Source of the DNA: CAZBPZ01 sp964493955
Lineage (GTDB): Bacteria > Chloroflexota > Dehalococcoidia > Dehalococcoidales > Fen-1064
Direction of reading: 5' to 3'
DNA length: 16,304 bases
Assembly (NCBI GenBank): GCA_964493955.1
Contig: CAZBPZ010000037.1
Coordinates: 1-16,304 of the forward strand
Shown in pieces: positions 6,970 to 14,829 of the stretch. The number at the start of each line of letters is the position of its first letter. Position 1 is the stretch's first letter. A program made the position numbers and the translations under genes. The notes under the pieces are model-generated. The model did no database searches, was not told where the DNA came from, and saw nothing but the letters and a program-made list of their open reading frames with translations.

Positions 6970-7488
6970 CTACCGGTCCGGCCGTACCAGCAGGTCCCGC
7001 AGGGCCGCCCAGCGGTGGTCCGGCCCGTCGCGCAGGCAGCCGCAGTCGCCCTCGTTTAGGTTGTGTCCACACACGGGGCAGAGGCCGGCGCAGTCCTCGC
7101 GGCAGAGGGGTTTCATCGGCAGTGCCAGGGAAACGTACTGGGCCACCGCCTCTGTCAGGTCCAGCTGGTGGTGCTCATCGATGGGGGTACTCTCACCGCC
7201 CTCCGGCAACGGCAGCCGCGCCCCCGTCAGGACATCGACCGTCGGGTAGTACTCCTCCTCAAACTCCACCCTGAGACTGATGGTGCAGGCCTCCAGGCAC
7301 CGGCCACAGGTCACCTCGGCCTGCGCCCGCAGCGTACCCTGCACCAGTATTCCCCGGTTAGTCCTGGTCAACAGGAGGTCACCACTGGCCCGACTGGCAC
7401 CCTCGTGCGTCTGCCCGGCCTCGTCCAGCCGGCAGAGACGCGTTGACCCAACCGGTTCCTTGAGCAACTGCGCCACGTTAAGCTCCAC
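6970..7488 (-). CDS. yceD: DUF177/YceD-family protein with cysteine-rich C-terminus
   Basis: 172 residues from GTG 7488. Family pattern: MELNVAQLLKEPVGSTR at the start, an AEVTCGRCLEAC motif (Cys61, Cys64), then a cysteine-rich tail CREDCAGLCPVCGHNLNEG-DCGC (Cys129, 133, 137, 140, 149, 151) that could bind zinc. YceD lies upstream of rpmF in most bacteria. It is associated with 23S rRNA or large-subunit processing in some species; its exact activity is not settled. I placed the start at 7488 because GGGAGG lies 9 nt upstream and the family begins there. The open frame reaches back to a TTG at 7605, but that stretch contains the promoter. First gene of the fab operon, 40 nt before rpmF. Confidence 0.88.
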   Translation of the reverse strand: MELNVAQLLKEPVGSTRLCRLDEAGQTHEGASRASGDLLLTRTNRGILVQGTLRAQAEVTCGRCLEACTISLRVEFEEEYYPTVDVLTGARLPLPEGGESTPIDEHHQLDLTEAVAQYVSLALPMKPLCREDCAGLCPVCGHNLNEGDCGCLRDGPDHRWAALRDLLVRPDR

Positions 7489-7575
7489 TTCCACCAACCT
7501 CCCGCGGGGAATCTCGAGGGCCGCGGCACCAGCGCCAGTGTGCCAGACCAGGTGCGAGGTCGCAGGACAGTTGAT

Positions 7576-7605
7576 ATTATATTGTGCCACCGCCTCAGGC
7601 GTCAA
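7576..7605 (-). promoter_or_regulatory. yceD: Promoter of the DUF177-rpmF-fab operon
   Basis: TTGACG (7605-7600), an 18-bp spacer and a perfect TATAAT (7581-7576) on the minus strand, the best promoter match in the window. Predicted transcription start is near 7569, with a leader of about 80 nt to GTG 7488. It lies back to back with the panC promoter. Confidence 0.8.
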
Positions 7606-7661
7606 CCGGGGCGACCGGCCGGGGCCAGGCCCGCACCGGTGCCAGCCGGGACGGAATGTAC

Positions 7662-7667
7662 TATACT
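7662..7667 (+). promoter_or_regulatory. panC: -10 box of the panC promoter
   Basis: TATACT matches the -10 consensus at 5 of 6 positions. I see no clear -35 at 16-18 bp upstream. The predicted start near 7674 would leave only about 12 nt before ATG 7686, and no good Shine-Dalgarno is visible in that leader. Confidence 0.5.
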
Positions 7668-7685
7668 ATTCGGCGGGACGACCAC

Positions 7686-8519
7686 ATGAAGACGGTTGAG
7701 ACTGTCAGCGCGATGAGGGCCCTGCGGCCGGGGCTGGCCGAACCGGTCGGTCTCGTGCCGACGATGGGCTACCTGCACGAGGGTCACATGTCGCTCGTCA
7801 GGCGCTCCCTGGCAGACAACGCTTCCACCGTGGTCAGTATCTTCGTCAACCCCACCCAGTTCGGCCCCGCCGAGGACTTCAACCGGTACCCGCGTGACAC
7901 GGCGCGCGACCTGGCAATGCTGCGCCAGGCGGGTGTGGATGCCGTCTTCCTGCCAGCACCGGAAGAAATGTACCCCCCGCGCTTCAACACCTGGGTCGAA
8001 GTGAAGGGGGTGACGGAGCGGCTGGAGGGGGCCGCCCGCCCCGGCCACTTCCGGGGGGTGGCCACCGTCTGCACCAAGCTTTTCAACATCGTCCGCCCGG
8101 CCCGCGCCTATTTCGGGCAGAAGGACGCCCAGCAGGCAATCGTCATCCGCAAGATGGCGGCCGAGCTCAACCTGGGCCTGGAGATAGTGGTCTGCCCCAT
8201 CGTGCGAGAGGCCGACGGCCTGGCGATGAGCAGCCGCAACGTTTACCTGTCGCCGCAGCAGCGCCGGGCCGCCACCGTGCTCAGCCGCTCCCTGCGCCTG
8301 GCGGAAAGGCTCTGGGCCGAAGGCGAGCGCGATGCCGCCCGTCTCCGCCAGGTAGTGACCGACCTCATCCGGCAGGAGCCGCTGGGTGAGCTCGACTACG
8401 TCAGCCTGGCAGATACCGAGACACTGGAGGAGCTGGAAGGGCCGGTGCAGAAGGGGCTACTCTCGCTGGCGGTACGTTTTGGCAGGACGCGCCTGCTGGA
8501 CAACGTGGTGCTGGAGTAA
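7686..8519 (+). CDS. panC: Pantothenate synthetase PanC
   Basis: ATP-dependent condensation of pantoate with beta-alanine to give pantothenate, precursor of coenzyme A and ACP's phosphopantetheine arm. 277 residues, normal for the family. Nucleotidyltransferase marks: PTMGYLHEGHMSL (25-37, HIGH motif with His31 and His34), FVNPTQF (53-59), the RPGHFRGVATV pantoate loop, FGQKDAQQ and the KMSKS-like SSRNVYLSP. ATG 7686 is chosen because the family starts at this point. Upstream in-frame codons to 7584 would run through the promoter. It stands alone on the plus strand, divergent from the fab operon (whose ACP needs its product) and convergent with miaA, 3 nt from its stop. panB and panD are not in the window. 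Confidence 0.96.
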   Translation: MKTVETVSAMRALRPGLAEPVGLVPTMGYLHEGHMSLVRRSLADNASTVVSIFVNPTQFGPAEDFNRYPRDTARDLAMLRQAGVDAVFLPAPEEMYPPRFNTWVEVKGVTERLEGAARPGHFRGVATVCTKLFNIVRPARAYFGQKDAQQAIVIRKMAAELNLGLEIVVCPIVREADGLAMSSRNVYLSPQQRRAATVLSRSLRLAERLWAEGERDAARLRQVVTDLIRQEPLGELDYVSLADTETLEELEGPVQKGLLSLAVRFGRTRLLDNVVLE

Positions 8520-8522
8520 GGC

Positions 8523-9443
8523 TCACTCCCCGCCGAGAAAGCTCGCCACCAGCCGCTCTGCCTCACTCTCGAAGTCGGTGGTTATGTCAAGCCAGTGGAT
8601 GCGCTCGTCCCCGGGCCGGAACCAGGCATATTGGTGGCGCACCAGGCGGTGGGTCTCGGTCTTCACCCGGGCAATCGCCCCGGCCAGGCTCGTCTCTCCC
8701 TGCAGGAAGGCCACCACCTGGCGGTAGCCGATGCCGCTCAGGGCGGGGCGCTCCGGCCCGTAGCCCTTCGCCAGCAGGCCTCTCACCTCGTCCACCAGCC
8801 CCCGCCTGAACATGGCGTCCACCCTGGCATCGGTGCGGCGGTACACCTCCGGCCGCGGGGCGGTAAGACCGAGCGCCAGCCAGCGGAAGGGCGGCGGCCT
8901 TTTCCCCGGCCCGCCCGATGGGCCAGCCGGGGCACGGTGCACCTCCAGCGCCCGGATGACGCGGCGCACGTTACGGGGGTCTATCCGGGCCGCCGCCCCG
9001 GGGGCAACGGCCCGCAGCTCGTCGTACAGGGCGGCGCTACCCTGCTCCTCGGCCCTTGCCCTGAGCTGCCGCCGCAGCCCGGGGTCCGGGGGCACCGGGG
9101 GTACCTGCCAGCCCTCCAGCACCGCCCACACGTAGAGCCCGCTGCCGCCCACCAGTAGCGGCAGCCGCCCACGCCCCAGAATGTCACTGATGGCCTCGCC
9201 CGCCAGGCGCTGGTACTCGGCCAGGCTGAAGTCCTCGCCCGGTTCAACCACATCTATCAGGTGGTGCGGCACCAGGGCGCGCTCTTCCACCGCAGGCTTA
9301 TCGGTGCCGATGTCCAGCCCGCGGTAGACCTGGCGGCTATCAGCACTGACAATCTCGCCGTTGAACCTGATAGCCAGCTTCAGAGCGAGGCGACTCTTGC
9401 CGATGCCGGTCGGCCCGACGATGGCTACCAGCCGGTCTGCCAC
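8523..9443 (-). CDS. miaA: tRNA dimethylallyltransferase MiaA
   Basis: Transfers the dimethylallyl group of DMAPP to the N6 of A37 in tRNAs reading UNN codons. 306 residues: P-loop GPTGIGKS (10-17), substrate motif SADSRQVYRGLDIGTDKP (33-50), PHHLIDVVEPGEDFSLAEY, GGSGLYVWAVLEG, then the GIGYRQ and TETHRLVRHQYAWFR motifs that contact tRNA. Start codon GTG 9443, 16 nt after tpiA. Last gene of the dxs operon. It uses an isoprenoid made by the pathway that Dxs starts, so its place in this operon makes metabolic sense. Its 3' end is only 3 nt from panC on the other strand. Confidence 0.96.
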   Translation of the reverse strand: MADRLVAIVGPTGIGKSRLALKLAIRFNGEIVSADSRQVYRGLDIGTDKPAVEERALVPHHLIDVVEPGEDFSLAEYQRLAGEAISDILGRGRLPLLVGGSGLYVWAVLEGWQVPPVPPDPGLRRQLRARAEEQGSAALYDELRAVAPGAAARIDPRNVRRVIRALEVHRAPAGPSGGPGKRPPPFRWLALGLTAPRPEVYRRTDARVDAMFRRGLVDEVRGLLAKGYGPERPALSGIGYRQVVAFLQGETSLAGAIARVKTETHRLVRHQYAWFRPGDERIHWLDITTDFESEAERLVASFLGGE

Positions 9444-9459
9444 GGCCTTCCCCCGCCAC

Positions 9460-10254
9460 CTACCAGGGGACCAGGTCCTTGGTGGGAGGGTTATTGGGGA
9501 AGAAGGTCTCCTCGGCCTGCCTCACGATGCTGGTGAACTGGTCCGGCTTGAGGCTGGCACCGCCTACCAGGGCACCGTCAATCTCAAACTGCTCCAGGAA
9601 CTCGGCCACGTTTTCGGCGGTAACGCTGCCGCCGTAGAGTACCCTGACCTCGTCCGCCACCGCCCGGGAGGAAAGCCGGGCCAGGGTACGCCGGATGAGA
9701 CCGGCCACCTCGTTGACCGCCCGGCCCTGTGCCGCCCGCCCGGTACCAATGGCCCAGACCGGCTCGTAGGCAACCACCAGGCTGGCGGGGATATCAACCC
9801 CTGACAGGGCGCGCGTTAGCTGCCCCGTGATGACACCCTCGGTACGCCCGGCCTCGTTCTCTTCCAGGCTCTCACCCACGCAGAGAATCGGCTTGAGCCC
9901 TGCCTTCAGGGCCGCCACCACCTTGCGGTTGACCACTTCGTCACTTTCCCCGAAGTACCGCCGGCGCTCCGAGTGCCCCACGATGACGTACTCGCAGAGG
10001 CCCGCCAGCATCAGCGGCGAGACCTCGCCGGTGAAGGCGCCCTTCTCCTCGTAGTAGAGGTTCTGGGCACCCACCTTGATGGCGGTCCCCTTCACCACGT
10101 CCGCCACCGCCGCCAGCGACACGAAAGGCGGGCAGAGGACGCGGTCAACGTCGTGAAAGCCCTTTATTCCGTCGCGCAGTGCCCCGGCCAGCTCAACCGC
10201 CTCGGCTAGGGTGGTGTTCATCTTCCAGTTCCCGGCAACCAGTGGCAGGCGCAT
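9460..10254 (-). CDS. tpiA: Triosephosphate isomerase
   Basis: Interconverts dihydroxyacetone phosphate and glyceraldehyde-3-phosphate. 264 residues, slightly longer than the usual 250. Catalytic Lys11 in GNWKMN (8-13), His94 in IVGHSERR, Glu164 in AYEPVWAIGTG, and phosphate-binding LYGGSV and LVGGASLKPDQF are all present. ATG 10254 is chosen: AGGAGG lies 11 nt upstream and family members start here. An in-frame ATG at 10320 would add 22 unrelated residues and overlap apgM. It supplies glyceraldehyde-3-phosphate for both glycolysis and Dxs. Confidence 0.97.
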   Translation of the reverse strand: MRLPLVAGNWKMNTTLAEAVELAGALRDGIKGFHDVDRVLCPPFVSLAAVADVVKGTAIKVGAQNLYYEEKGAFTGEVSPLMLAGLCEYVIVGHSERRRYFGESDEVVNRKVVAALKAGLKPILCVGESLEENEAGRTEGVITGQLTRALSGVDIPASLVVAYEPVWAIGTGRAAQGRAVNEVAGLIRRTLARLSSRAVADEVRVLYGGSVTAENVAEFLEQFEIDGALVGGASLKPDQFTSIVRQAEETFFPNNPPTKDLVPW

Positions 10255-10288
10255 CTCAGCAGGCTCCTCCTGTGCAGGTGTAGTCCCG

Positions 10289-11494
10289 TTAGGCTCCAAA
10301 CTTGGCCAGCTTGCCGGCATGGGCCATCGCCAGCGGCATGACGGCGGTGGCCGGCAGCCTTCCCAGCCCGCCGTCCAGGCAGGCCGTCTCCGAGAAGGCC
10401 GTGGCCCGGTCCGGACGGCAGGTGGCCGCCGAGAGGAGCACCGGCACGGGGTGCCAGCTGTGACTCCTGAGGCGCGAGGGGGTCGAGTGGTCCCCGGTCA
10501 CCACCAGCACCTCGGGGGAAAGGGAAAGCAGCTCCGGCAAGCCGGCGTCCACCGTTTCTATCACGCTAACCTTGCGGGCAAAATCGCCGTCCTCCCCGGC
10601 CGAGTCCGCCCCCTTAACGTGGATGAAGAAGAAATCGTACCCCCGGTAGTTGTCCCGCAGGGTCCGCACCTCATCGGCGAAGGTGCTGCCGGTCTGAAGG
10701 GTTTCCATGCCCAGCAAGCTGGCCAGCCCGCGGTACATGGGGTAAACGGCGATGGCGGCCGCCCGCAGCTTGTACACCTCCTCGAAAGTATCAAAACGGG
10801 GGTGCCCTGAGAAGCCGCGCAGCAGCACCATGTTGGCGGGGTGATGGTCCGCCAGCCGCTCCGCCGCCTGCTCCAGCCAGCGGTTCACCACGCCGGCCAG
10901 CCGGCGCGCCGTGGCGGACTGCGCCACGGCCGGGAGCGGCGGGACACCCACCTGCTGCGGGTCGGTATCGCTCACGTCCGGGGCGAGGCCGGTCCCCCTG
11001 AAGACAGCCACGAAGCGGTGCTCCCGGACCGGCCGCACGATGATGCTCACACCGTCAATAACCGCCCCGTCCAGCAGCCCGGACAGCTCGGCACCCTTTT
11101 CGCTGGAGATACGCCCGGCGCGGCGGTCCGTCACCAGCCCCCGGGCGTCCACCGTGCAGAAGTTGCCCCGGGCGGCCACGTCGCCCGGCTCAATCACGAA
11201 GCCAATACCAACCGCCTCCAGCACCCCCCTCCCAACCTCGGCCACGAGCGGGTCATAGCCAAAGAGGCCAATATGGCCGGGGGCGCTGCCGGGGGTGATA
11301 CCGGGTGCCACCGGGTCAACCAGGCCACAGACCCCACCCGCTGCCAGCCGGTCCAGGTTGGGCGTACTGGCCGCCTCGAGCTCGGTGAGGCCCGTCTCCG
11401 GGTCCGGCAGGCCACCCAGCCCGTCAACCACCAGCATCACTATCTTGCTCGGTGTGGCCACCGACAGCCGCCTGATTAGAGCCTGGTCAATCAT
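10289..11494 (-). CDS. apgM: Phosphoglycerate mutase, cofactor-independent archaeal type (ApgM)
   Basis: Interconverts 3- and 2-phosphoglycerate without 2,3-bisphosphoglycerate. 401 residues, alkaline phosphatase superfamily with metal ligands and motifs of the ApgM branch: VMLVVDGLGGLP (Asp24), STPNLDRLAAGGVCG (43-57), TPGSAPGHIGLFGYDP (67-82), EAVGIGF, DVAARGNFCTVD, DRRAGR, EHRFVAVFRG, SDTDPQ, HVKGADSAGEDGDFARK, VTGDHSTPS and HSWHPVPVLL. This is not the GpmI or GpmA type. ATG 11494 is chosen because GGAGG sits 8 nt upstream; an in-frame ATG at 11548 has weaker context. It lies 60 nt after pgk and 34 nt before tpiA. Confidence 0.94.
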   Translation of the reverse strand: MIDQALIRRLSVATPSKIVMLVVDGLGGLPDPETGLTELEAASTPNLDRLAAGGVCGLVDPVAPGITPGSAPGHIGLFGYDPLVAEVGRGVLEAVGIGFVIEPGDVAARGNFCTVDARGLVTDRRAGRISSEKGAELSGLLDGAVIDGVSIIVRPVREHRFVAVFRGTGLAPDVSDTDPQQVGVPPLPAVAQSATARRLAGVVNRWLEQAAERLADHHPANMVLLRGFSGHPRFDTFEEVYKLRAAAIAVYPMYRGLASLLGMETLQTGSTFADEVRTLRDNYRGYDFFFIHVKGADSAGEDGDFARKVSVIETVDAGLPELLSLSPEVLVVTGDHSTPSRLRSHSWHPVPVLLSAATCRPDRATAFSETACLDGGLGRLPATAVMPLAMAHAGKLAKFGA

Positions 11495-11554
11495 AGAGGT
11501 CCCCTCCGAGAAGCTGGCCAGCCTTTCCCTGCCGGCCGGCATTCCCACCTGCCC

Positions 11555-12751
11555 CTAGCGCTCGTCCCGGTCCAGCAGGACCTCAACCCCGGGCAGGGCC
11601 TCACCACCCAGGAACTTCATCGAGGCACCACCCCCGGTAGAGACAAAGGTCATCTTCTCCGCCAGGCCGAGCCTGGTCACAACCTCGGCGGTGGAACCAC
11701 CCCCGATGATAGTGGTGGCCGGGCTCTCGGCCAGCAGCCGGGCGATGGTCCGCGTCCCGCGGGAGAACTGCTCAATCTCGTGAATACCCATCGGCCCGTT
11801 CCAGAAAATAGTACGGGCGCGTTTAACCTCGGTATAGAACAGCTTGATGGTACGCGGGCCAATATCCACTATCCGCTGTCCGGCCGGTATGGCAGCAACT
11901 TCCACGGCCCTGGCCACCGCCCTGGCCGAGACCTCTTCGGCCACCAGCACGTCAACCGGCAGTACCAGCCTGGCGCCGTTATCGGCCGCCTTCTGCATCA
12001 GCCCGGCGGCCGTGCCCAGCAGGTCATCTTCCACCAGGGAAAGGCCAACTCCGTAACCCTTTGCCTTGAGGAAGGTAGCCGCCATCCCGCCGCCGATGAG
12101 CAGGGCGTCCACCTTTTCAAGGATGTTCTCCACCAGCCGCACCTTGTCCCCGACCTTGGCACCCCCGAGCAGGGCGATGAAGGGCCGCGCCGGGTCTTCC
12201 AGGATGCTACCCAGGTGCTCAAGCTCGCTCTCCAGCAGCAGCCCGGCCACGGCCGGGAGGTAGGCGCTGAGGCCGGTGATAGAGGCATGGCTGCGGTGGG
12301 AGGTGCCGAAGGCATCATTGACATAGACATCGGCCAGGCGTGCCAGTGCCTTGGCAAAGACGGGGCTGCCCATCTCCTCGGCCGAGTGGAAGCGGAGGTT
12401 CTCCAGCAGCAGCACGTCGCCGTTCTGGAGGGCCGCCACCGATTTCTCGGTCTCGGCCCCGATACAGTCCCGCGTCACCCCCACCTGCTTGCCCAGGAGC
12501 TGTGACAACCGCTGGGCCACCACCGCCATACGCAGGCGGTCATCCACCCGGCCGTTAGGCCGGCCAAGATGCGAAGCAAGGATGACCCGCCCCCCGTGCT
12601 CAATCAGGTAGCGAATGGTGGGCAGGGCCGCCCGGATACGGCTATCGTCGATGATGGTGCCGTTATGTTCGTCCAGCGGGACATTGAAATCGACCCGTAC
12701 CAGCACGCGCTTGCCGGTAACCTCAATGTCCCTGACTGTCAGTTTCTTCAT
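11555..12751 (-). CDS. pgk: Phosphoglycerate kinase
   Basis: 1,3-bisphosphoglycerate + ADP to 3-phosphoglycerate + ATP, reversible, cytosolic. 398 residues, normal length. RVDFNVPLDE (19-28) and ASHLGRPNGR (59-68) bind substrate. NLRFHSAEE, VNDAFGTSHRSHAS, GGAKVGDK, GGGMAATFLKAKG, WNGPMGIHE, GGGSTAEVV and STGGGASMKFLGG mark the nucleotide side and hinge. All are present with no gaps. ATG 12751 begins 57 nt after dxs. GAPDH and enolase genes are not in the window. Confidence 0.98.
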   Translation of the reverse strand: MKKLTVRDIEVTGKRVLVRVDFNVPLDEHNGTIIDDSRIRAALPTIRYLIEHGGRVILASHLGRPNGRVDDRLRMAVVAQRLSQLLGKQVGVTRDCIGAETEKSVAALQNGDVLLLENLRFHSAEEMGSPVFAKALARLADVYVNDAFGTSHRSHASITGLSAYLPAVAGLLLESELEHLGSILEDPARPFIALLGGAKVGDKVRLVENILEKVDALLIGGGMAATFLKAKGYGVGLSLVEDDLLGTAAGLMQKAADNGARLVLPVDVLVAEEVSARAVARAVEVAAIPAGQRIVDIGPRTIKLFYTEVKRARTIFWNGPMGIHEIEQFSRGTRTIARLLAESPATTIIGGGSTAEVVTRLGLAEKMTFVSTGGGASMKFLGGEALPGVEVLLDRDER

Positions 12752-12808
12752 GCCCAGTCAGCCCCCGGCTGGCCGGGGCTTCCCCGGCGCACCAACAAGC
12801 TCCCGAAA

Positions 12809-14695
12809 TCAGTGCTCGGCGGCGGCAGCCGCCGCCTGCAGCGAGGGGAACGCGGCCAGGGCGTGGCGGGCAATACCCGCCCCGTCCAGGCCATACCTGG
12901 CCCGTAGCGCTGCCTGCGACCCGTGCTCTATAAACTCGTCCGGCAGCCCGAGAGTAACAACGGCCGCACCGCTGCTGCCAGCCTCCCTGATAAGGTCAGC
13001 CACGGCGCTACCAAAACCGCCGCTGGTGGTATTCTCCTCAACCGTGAGCACCCGCCCTGTCCGGCGAGCAACCTCCAGGATAAGGTCAGCATCAAGCGGC
13101 TTGGCGAAGCGGGCGTTGACCACCGCCGCCGTCAGACCGAGGGACGCCAGCTTCTTCGCCGCCTCCAGCGCCGGGGCCACCATCGAGCCGATGGCCACGA
13201 TGGCCAGGTCATCACCATCCCGCAGCCGTTCAGCCTGGCCGGGGGCCAGGAAGCGCAGGCTGGCTTCCATCTCCACCCCCAGCCCGACGCTGCGGGGGTA
13301 GCGTACCGCCATCGGCCGCCCGGCGTGCCGGGCCGTGTAGAGCAGGTGCTGGAGCTCGTTTTCGTCCTTCGGGGCCGCCACGACGAGGTTGGGTATCAGT
13401 GTCAGGTAGCTCAGGTCAAACGTGCCCTGATGGGTCTTGCCGTCATCACCAACGATACCACCGCGGTCCACCGCAAAGACCACCGGCAGGTTCTGCAGGC
13501 AGACGTCATGCACAATCTGGTCAAAGGAGCGCTGCAGGAAGGTCGAATAGATAGCCACAATCGGGAAGTAGCCCTGCGTGGCCAGGCCGGCCGCAAACGT
13601 CACGGCGTGCTGTTCGCAGATGCCCACGTCAAAGACCCGCTCCGGCATCTCGGCACTGACAATATGCAGGCAGTTACCTTCCGGCATGGCCGGGGTGATG
13701 ACCACTACCCGCTCGTCCTCCCGCGCCAGGCGCAGCACCGTGCGGGCAAAGACCTCGCTGTAGGTGGGGACACCGGTACGCCCCTCTCCCTGGGCGGGAA
13801 GCCCGTGGAAATATACCGCGTTACCCTCGGCGGGCTGGTAGCCCTTGCCCTTGGTGGTAACAACATGCACAAAGGCCGGACCGTTGCGGTAGGCACGGGC
13901 CTTCTTCAGGGCGACCTCCAGCTCGCGGACGTCATGCCCGTCGAACGGCCCCATGTAGGTGAAGCCGAGCTCCTCCCAGAGCGTGGTCGGCATCATCAGG
14001 CCCTTGACTCCGGCCTCCACCTGCCGGCCGGCCCACCATATCTTGTCGCCCAGGGGCAGTCTCTTCAGGATACGGCGGCTGCCTTCCTTGGCCTGGTGGT
14101 AGCGCCGGTGGAAACGGACCTTGCTCAGCAGCCGGGCCAGCGCCCCGACCGTCGGCGAGATGGACATGCCGTTATCGTTGAGGACAACAATCAGGCGGGA
14201 GCCGAGGTGCCCCACCTGGTTGAGACCCTCCAGGGCCATCCCGCCCGTAACCGCCCCGTCACCGATAACCGCCACCACGTTGTAGTCTTCCCCGGCCAGG
14301 TCACGCGCCACCGCCATCCCCAGCGCCGCCGAGACAGAGGTACTGGCATGGCCGGCCCCGAAATGGTCATGCTCGCTCTCGGCGCGGTCGGTAAAACCGG
14401 AAAGCCCGCCCAGCTGTCTCAAGGTGGCAAAGCGGTCTCGCCGGCCGGTCAGCAGCTTGTGGGTATAGGCCTGGTGCCCCACGTCCCAGATTATCTTGTC
14501 ACGCGGGCTATCAAACACGCGGTGCAGGGCAAGCGTGAGCTCAACCACCCCGAGGTTGGACGCCAGGTGCCCCCCGTTAGCCGATACGACCGAGATAAGT
14601 TCCTGGCGGATTTCAGCAGCTAGCTGGCTTAGCTCTGTCGTGCTCAGCCGCTTGAGGTCGGCGGGGCCATCAATCCGGTCTAAGAGTCTACCCAT
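12809..14695 (-). CDS. dxs: 1-deoxy-D-xylulose-5-phosphate synthase
   Basis: Thiamine-diphosphate enzyme joining pyruvate and glyceraldehyde-3-phosphate to form DXP, entry to the MEP isoprenoid pathway and a precursor for thiamine and pyridoxal. 628 residues, typical. His43 in NGGHLASNLG, WDVGHQAYTHKLLTGR (70-85), ThDP/Mg motif GDGAVTGGMALEGLNQ to NDN (145-175), MGPFDGHD (248-254), catalytic Glu361 in VGICEQHAVTFAAGLA, FLQRSFDQIVHD, and DRGGIVGDDGKTHQG (410-424) with the C-terminal transketolase domain following. ATG 14695 lies only about 8 nt after the predicted transcription start, so the mRNA may be nearly leaderless. First gene of dxs-pgk-apgM-tpiA-miaA. Confidence 0.97.
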   Translation of the reverse strand: MGRLLDRIDGPADLKRLSTTELSQLAAEIRQELISVVSANGGHLASNLGVVELTLALHRVFDSPRDKIIWDVGHQAYTHKLLTGRRDRFATLRQLGGLSGFTDRAESEHDHFGAGHASTSVSAALGMAVARDLAGEDYNVVAVIGDGAVTGGMALEGLNQVGHLGSRLIVVLNDNGMSISPTVGALARLLSKVRFHRRYHQAKEGSRRILKRLPLGDKIWWAGRQVEAGVKGLMMPTTLWEELGFTYMGPFDGHDVRELEVALKKARAYRNGPAFVHVVTTKGKGYQPAEGNAVYFHGLPAQGEGRTGVPTYSEVFARTVLRLAREDERVVVITPAMPEGNCLHIVSAEMPERVFDVGICEQHAVTFAAGLATQGYFPIVAIYSTFLQRSFDQIVHDVCLQNLPVVFAVDRGGIVGDDGKTHQGTFDLSYLTLIPNLVVAAPKDENELQHLLYTARHAGRPMAVRYPRSVGLGVEMEASLRFLAPGQAERLRDGDDLAIVAIGSMVAPALEAAKKLASLGLTAAVVNARFAKPLDADLILEVARRTGRVLTVEENTTSGGFGSAVADLIREAGSSGAAVVTLGLPDEFIEHGSQAALRARYGLDGAGIARHALAAFPSLQAAAAAAEH

Positions 14696-14710
14696 GTCCG
14701 AACCGGCTCC

Positions 14711-14739
14711 ATACTAGCAATGTACCCCCGGGGTGTCAA
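14711..14739 (-). promoter_or_regulatory. dxs: Promoter of the dxs operon
   Basis: TTGACA (14739-14734), a 17-bp spacer and TAGTAT (14716-14711) on the minus strand. Predicted start is near 14704, about 8 nt before the dxs ATG. I see no other strong promoter inside the operon, so all five genes probably depend on it. Confidence 0.65.
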
Positions 14740-14749
14740 GGAAGCCCGG

Positions 14750-14778
14750 TTGACCCTCCCCCACCCCTCTGATAAACT
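14750..14778 (+). promoter_or_regulatory. Candidate promoter of the COG2426 gene
   Basis: TTGACC (14750-14755), a 17-bp spacer and TAAACT (14773-14778). A GATAAA at 14771 is an alternative -10 with a 15-bp spacer. It is divergent from and adjacent to the dxs promoter, 10 bp from its -35. Leader to ATG 14830 is about 45 nt. Confidence 0.45.
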
Positions 14779-14829
14779 CCGGGAGAGCTGCCGGCACGAG
14801 GCATCAGGAGACCACCGGCAGGGAGCTGC

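Noticed and set aside
7584..7685. 34-residue N-terminal extension of PanC
   Set aside because: It runs through both promoter regions; PanC proteins begin at the MKTVETV position.
10255..10320. Longer tpiA start at 10320
   Set aside because: It would add 22 residues with no family match and overlap apgM; ATG 10254 has AGGAGG.
12923..14623. 566-codon open frame on the plus strand
   Set aside because: Lies opposite dxs, whose full motif set is intact; no recognisable domain.
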